A stretch of 7,631 nt of DNA from Clostridiales bacterium (lineage in GTDB: Bacteria; Bacillota; Clostridia; Monoglobales; Monoglobaceae). The notes beneath the pieces were generated by a model that made no database searches, had not been told where the DNA came from, and saw nothing but the letters and a program-made list of their open reading frames with translations. The stretch covers positions 1 to 7,631 of the forward strand of contig JAEDLZ010000067.1 of assembly GCA_016303265.1 (NCBI GenBank), read 5' to 3'. Position numbers and translations under genes: made by a program. Each line of letters begins with the position of its first letter. Positions within the stretch are counted from its first letter, which is position 1. Positions 5,157 through 7,631 of this stretch are shown here, piece by piece.

Positions 5157-6424
5157 TATCTGACAACCTTGCCTTCATATATATTTGAACCGCTGACTAT
5201 AACCTCGTCATACAGCTTTATTCCATTTTTCTCTTCTTTGGAAACAATTGCCCAGTCATCGTCGATGTAATATACGTCAGCATTTCTGAATCTCACCTTA
5301 TTCCCCGAAACTATGTATACTCCTTTGCTGTCAGCCTTTACGCGGACACATTCCGCCGGGATTTTAAGTCCTTCATAGGTTTTTCTTATAATCTCCACCT
5401 TTGCGCCTGACATCGCATAAAGGTTGTCCACATACGCCGAGGATTCTATGACAAGAACGGCTTTGCCGCCCTTTGCGTCCGTTATGCTGTATACCGAGCC
5501 GCTTATTATATTATCACTCGAATCGAGAAATTTAAGTCGAATACTGTCGCCGGCACTGAGAGTGTTTGCAATATCCTCGGAAATCTCCGCTGCAAAGTAC
5601 CATGTATATGTATCAACCACCTTGCCTATGGGGTCACCCTTTTTAACCTTTGAATCCGTCCTCGCTTCAATTTCTGTGCTTTTAAGTTCATTAAGATAGC
5701 TTTGGCATATATCACTCAGCTTGTCGGCGCCCAACTGTTCTTCAAGCCCGTCAACCCTCGCCGTAAACGAACCCGATACCGGGGTCGTCACCTCCGTCTT
5801 TGAAACGGCGTTACGGCTCTCAAGCTCCGCCTTTTCTTCTTTTAACGCCTTTAAGGTTGCTTCGCCGTCACTGTCTTCTCCGGAAATTTTCCGCTTTGCG
5901 TCCATTATTCTGTCAAGGCTTTCCCGGATTTCCTCTATTTGGCTCATATCATTGTCCCGGACGCAGACGGGAATTTTTTTAATTTCCGACGCTATGTCCT
6001 GTTCAAGCCTTAACGCGTCGTTTTCAGACGCCGCCATGGTAAGATTATCGTTTTCGATTTTGGCAATTTTTGTTTCAAGCTCACTTATGCGGTTTCTTGT
6101 TTTTGTATCGACTTCGCTCTCGTAAATATAAGCAACCGTGCCTCCGTTTGCAACCCGGCCGGACTCGTCCGCAATACATTCAAGATACCCGTCCTTTGGG
6201 GCGGTGATAACGGTCTGTTCCTTAAAAATATAGCCGTCAACCGTAAAGCTCTCGCTTTCTTCACCGTTTGTTGCCATATAGGTCTTTATGCTTCCGCCGG
6301 AATTTATAATAACACTTACGCCGATATATACAATGAAAATCAGCAAAAGGCACACTGTAACGGTTCTGCCCGTAATCCGCTTAGCCTTTTTCTTTTCCGT
6401 TTTTTTCTGTTCCGACTTCTCCAT
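5156..6424 (-). CDS. HlyD-like membrane adaptor protein of the division cluster
   Basis: Membrane-anchored protein of 422 residues resembling HlyD/membrane-fusion adaptors. Residues 1-20 are Lys/Arg-rich cytoplasmic sequence and 21-41 are one membrane helix, placing the rest outside. A first half-lipoyl-like segment starts near 73 (APKDGYLECIAD). Helical, probably coiled-coil segments span about 108-150 and 160-206. A second half follows (TTPVSGSFTARVDGLEEQL, 213-231; KVKKGDPIGKV, 259-269), then beta-rich domains at about 275-345 and to the end. Such adaptors normally pair with an ABC or RND exporter, but no transporter gene is in the window. Similar proteins occur beside sepF in Clostridia, to my recollection; their role is unknown. 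The frame opens at a TTG at 6442, but the ATG at 6424 has AGAGGG 7 bases upstream, and the TTG would lie at or before the predicted transcription start. Its first 44 bases overlap miaA. Confidence 0.85.
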   Translation of the reverse strand: MEKSEQKKTEKKKAKRITGRTVTVCLLLIFIVYIGVSVIINSGGSIKTYMATNGEESESFTVDGYIFKEQTVITAPKDGYLECIADESGRVANGGTVAYIYESEVDTKTRNRISELETKIAKIENDNLTMAASENDALRLEQDIASEIKKIPVCVRDNDMSQIEEIRESLDRIMDAKRKISGEDSDGEATLKALKEEKAELESRNAVSKTEVTTPVSGSFTARVDGLEEQLGADKLSDICQSYLNELKSTEIEARTDSKVKKGDPIGKVVDTYTWYFAAEISEDIANTLSAGDSIRLKFLDSSDNIISGSVYSITDAKGGKAVLVIESSAYVDNLYAMSGAKVEIIRKTYEGLKIPAECVRVKADSKGVYIVSGNKVRFRNADVYYIDDDWAIVSKEEKNGIKLYDEVIVSGSNIYEGKVVR

Positions 6425-7376
6425 ATGGTTTCCCTCTCTCAATTATACCAAACTTATTTATCAATGTAAAACTCTGTATCAAAATTTTAGTGTAATTGTA
6501 ATCATTCTGTAACATCAGCCAGTTTATTTTATCGTTCCGCCTGAGCCATGTAAGCTGTCTTTTGGCATAACGGCGGCTTTCCCGCTTGATTTTCTCGACA
6601 GCCTCCTCTTTGGAAATTTTTCCGTCGAAATATTCAATAAATTCCTTGTAGCCTATCGCCTGAAGTGCCGTAGCGTCTTTTCCCGTTCCCATATCAAGGA
6701 TTTTTCTGACCTCGCCCTCAAGCCCCTGCTCCATCATCAGGTCAACTCTGCGATTTATCCTGTCATACAAAAGCTCCCTGTCCATGTTCAGCCCGATTAT
6801 AAGCGTATCATATAACGGCTCGCGGACGGACTCCTCATTGACCTGCGCCATAGTTTTCCCCGTTGTTTTATAAATTTCAAGAGCACGGATAACACGCCTT
6901 AAGTTATTGGGGTGAATCTTCTCCGCAGATGAGGGGTCAACCCTTTCAAGTAGCCTGTGAACCGCCTCGTTCCCCTCGGCTTTTGCAAGCTGCTTCAGCT
7001 TGCTCCGATATTTCTCGTCGCTGCCCGCCTCGGAAAACCCGACATTATTTATAACGCTGTCAAGATACAGCCCCGTTCCGCCAACCAAAACCGGAAGCTT
7101 TCCCCGGCTTAATATATCGTCTATGTATTTTTGCGCCAGTTTACTGTAATCCACCACGCAAAAATTCTCGTCGGGGGAAATTTCGTCAATCATATAATGG
7201 GGAATCCCGCTTTGCTCTGCCTTTGAAGGCTTCGCTGTCCCTATATCCATATACTTATAAATCTGCATGGAGTCGCAGGAAACAATCTCTCCTCCATACT
7301 TTTTCGCAATATCAATGGACAGCGCTGTTTTGCCGGACGCCGTAGGCCCCGCAACCGCAACAATTTTAGGGCGCAT
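6381..7376 (-). CDS. miaA: tRNA dimethylallyltransferase
   Basis: Transfers a dimethylallyl group from DMAPP to N6 of adenine 37 in tRNAs reading codons that start with U, the first step towards ms2i6A. It has 331 residues. The P-loop GPTASGKT is at 10-17. CDSMQIYKYMDIGTAKP (34-50) holds the catalytic aspartate D35. Other family motifs are PVLVGGTGLYLDSVI (95-109), QAIGYKEFIEYF (239-250) and RRYAKRQLTWLRR (268-280). The ATG at 7376 has AGGAGG 6 bases upstream. The gene starts 12 bases after the mutL stop. The C-terminus after about residue 290 is a poorly conserved, Lys/Gly-rich tail, somewhat longer than usual. Its coding DNA contains the downstream promoter and overlaps the next start by 44 bases. 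No hfq gene follows, unlike in many bacteria. Confidence 0.96.
   Translation of the reverse strand: MRPKIVAVAGPTASGKTALSIDIAKKYGGEIVSCDSMQIYKYMDIGTAKPSKAEQSGIPHYMIDEISPDENFCVVDYSKLAQKYIDDILSRGKLPVLVGGTGLYLDSVINNVGFSEAGSDEKYRSKLKQLAKAEGNEAVHRLLERVDPSSAEKIHPNNLRRVIRALEIYKTTGKTMAQVNEESVREPLYDTLIIGLNMDRELLYDRINRRVDLMMEQGLEGEVRKILDMGTGKDATALQAIGYKEFIEYFDGKISKEEAVEKIKRESRRYAKRQLTWLRRNDKINWLMLQNDYNYTKILIQSFTLINKFGIIERGKPYGEVGTEKNGKEKG
6442..6470 (-). promoter_or_regulatory. Sigma-A-type promoter inside the miaA 3' end, driving the HlyD-yggS-sepF-ylmH-divIVA genes
   Basis: On the minus strand, TTTACA (6470-6465, one mismatch to TTGACA), a 17-base spacer, then a perfect TATAAT (6447-6442) preceded by TGG, which gives an extended -10 (TGnTATAAT). 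The predicted start of transcription is near 6435, about 11 bases before the ATG at 6424. The RNA would therefore begin within or next to the AGAGGG ribosome binding site. The promoter lies wholly inside the coding sequence for the miaA C-terminal tail. All elements are read directly from sequence; activity is inferred. Confidence 0.82.
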
Positions 7377-7388
7377 AGTCCGCCTCCT

Positions 7389-7631
7389 TTAAACAATTCT
7401 TTTAAACATCTTCTCAATCTCCTGCTTGCCAAGCTCAATTTTTATGGGTCTTCCGTGAGGGCAAGTTGCCTTGCCGCATTTTTCAAGTTCCTGTGTCTTA
7501 CGGATAATATCCGCCATTTCCTCCGTGCTCAGCTTCTTATTCGCCTTTATGGCATATTTGCAGGAAATCATATCTATCATTTTTTCTTCATAATCCCAAA
7601 CGGCTTTTTTCGCTCCCTCCGCAAAAGTATC
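7389..7631 (-). CDS. mutL: DNA mismatch repair protein MutL, C-terminal end
   Basis: The last 80 residues of MutL, open from the window edge to TAA at 7391-7389. MutL couples MutS mismatch recognition to strand removal; in bacteria lacking MutH its C-terminal domain is a metal-dependent endonuclease. Here SCKYAIKAN (about residues 22-30 of the fragment) and CPHGRPIKI match the conserved C-terminal motifs of endonuclease-type MutL proteins, including the cysteine and the C-P-H-G-R-P metal-site segment. The terminal FKRIV matches the FxR motif. The main endonuclease motif DQHAA(x)2E(x)4E would lie further upstream, outside the window. An internal ATG at 7580 is not the start, because the frame continues upstream with MutL-like sequence. 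The miaA ribosome binding site begins right at the mutL stop, indicating one transcription unit. Confidence 0.92.
   Translation of the reverse strand, partial: DTFAEGAKKAVWDYEEKMIDMISCKYAIKANKKLSTEEMADIIRKTQELEKCGKATCPHGRPIKIELGKQEIEKMFKRIV

Noticed and set aside
5424..6125. Plus-strand frames opposite the HlyD-like gene
   Set aside because: They are rich in Ser, Leu and Ile in the way the complement of Glu/Lys/Asp-rich coding sequence is, with no motif and no supporting signals.
6448..6464. TTGATA within the spacer as an alternative -35 element
   Set aside because: It is only 11 bases from TATAAT, too close for sigma-A; TTTACA at 17 bases fits.
7241..7438. A 65-codon minus-strand frame across the mutL-miaA junction
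   Set aside because: It overlaps the miaA P-loop region in another frame and its Arg/Leu-rich product looks like a frame-shifted reading of MiaA.
7389..7580. A separate 63-residue small protein starting at the ATG at 7580
   Set aside because: The frame continues upstream to the window edge and the sequence carries MutL C-terminal motifs, so it is the end of mutL.

Overview
The window looks like chromosomal core sequence from a low-to-moderate-GC Firmicutes bacterium, most likely a Clostridia member. The reasons are the yggS-sepF-ylmH-divIVA division cluster, strong AGGAGG-type ribosome binding sites, a consensus sigma-A-type promoter and a RadC of the type common in Clostridia. Every supported gene lies on the minus strand, so transcription runs from high to low coordinates. 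No mobile element, tRNA, rRNA, CRISPR array or prophage gene is visible. No stretch over 300 bases lacks a gene; the longest gap between large genes (about 156 bases) appears to hold a small coupled ORF.

In transcription order the layout has three blocks. (1) The 3' end of mutL (mismatch repair) is followed 12 bases later by miaA (tRNA A37 prenylation). (2) A textbook promoter sits inside the 3' end of miaA. It should drive an HlyD-like membrane adaptor, yggS (PLP homeostasis), sepF (FtsZ membrane anchor), ylmH (S4-domain ribosome-associated protein) and divIVA (polar/septal scaffold), with overlaps or very short gaps between most of them. A 12-bp inverted repeat follows divIVA. (3) lspA (lipoprotein signal peptidase), rluD-type pseudouridine synthase, a newly noticed 52-codon ORF, a RadC-family protein and the start of a multipass membrane protein follow, again packed almost without spacing.

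Compared with the Bacillus subtilis order ylmD-ylmE-sepF-ylmG-ylmH-divIVA-ileS-lspA-ylyB, this locus keeps the backbone. It lacks ylmG between sepF and ylmH and ileS between divIVA and lspA, and it carries an HlyD-like gene where ylmD would be. The most useful new observation is the small basic, cysteine-containing ORF at 981-1139. It has a perfect ribosome binding site, its start overlaps the rluD stop, and it ends one base before the preferred radC start. The window is otherwise a fairly ordinary housekeeping region; I did not find a clear novel defence or mobile system.
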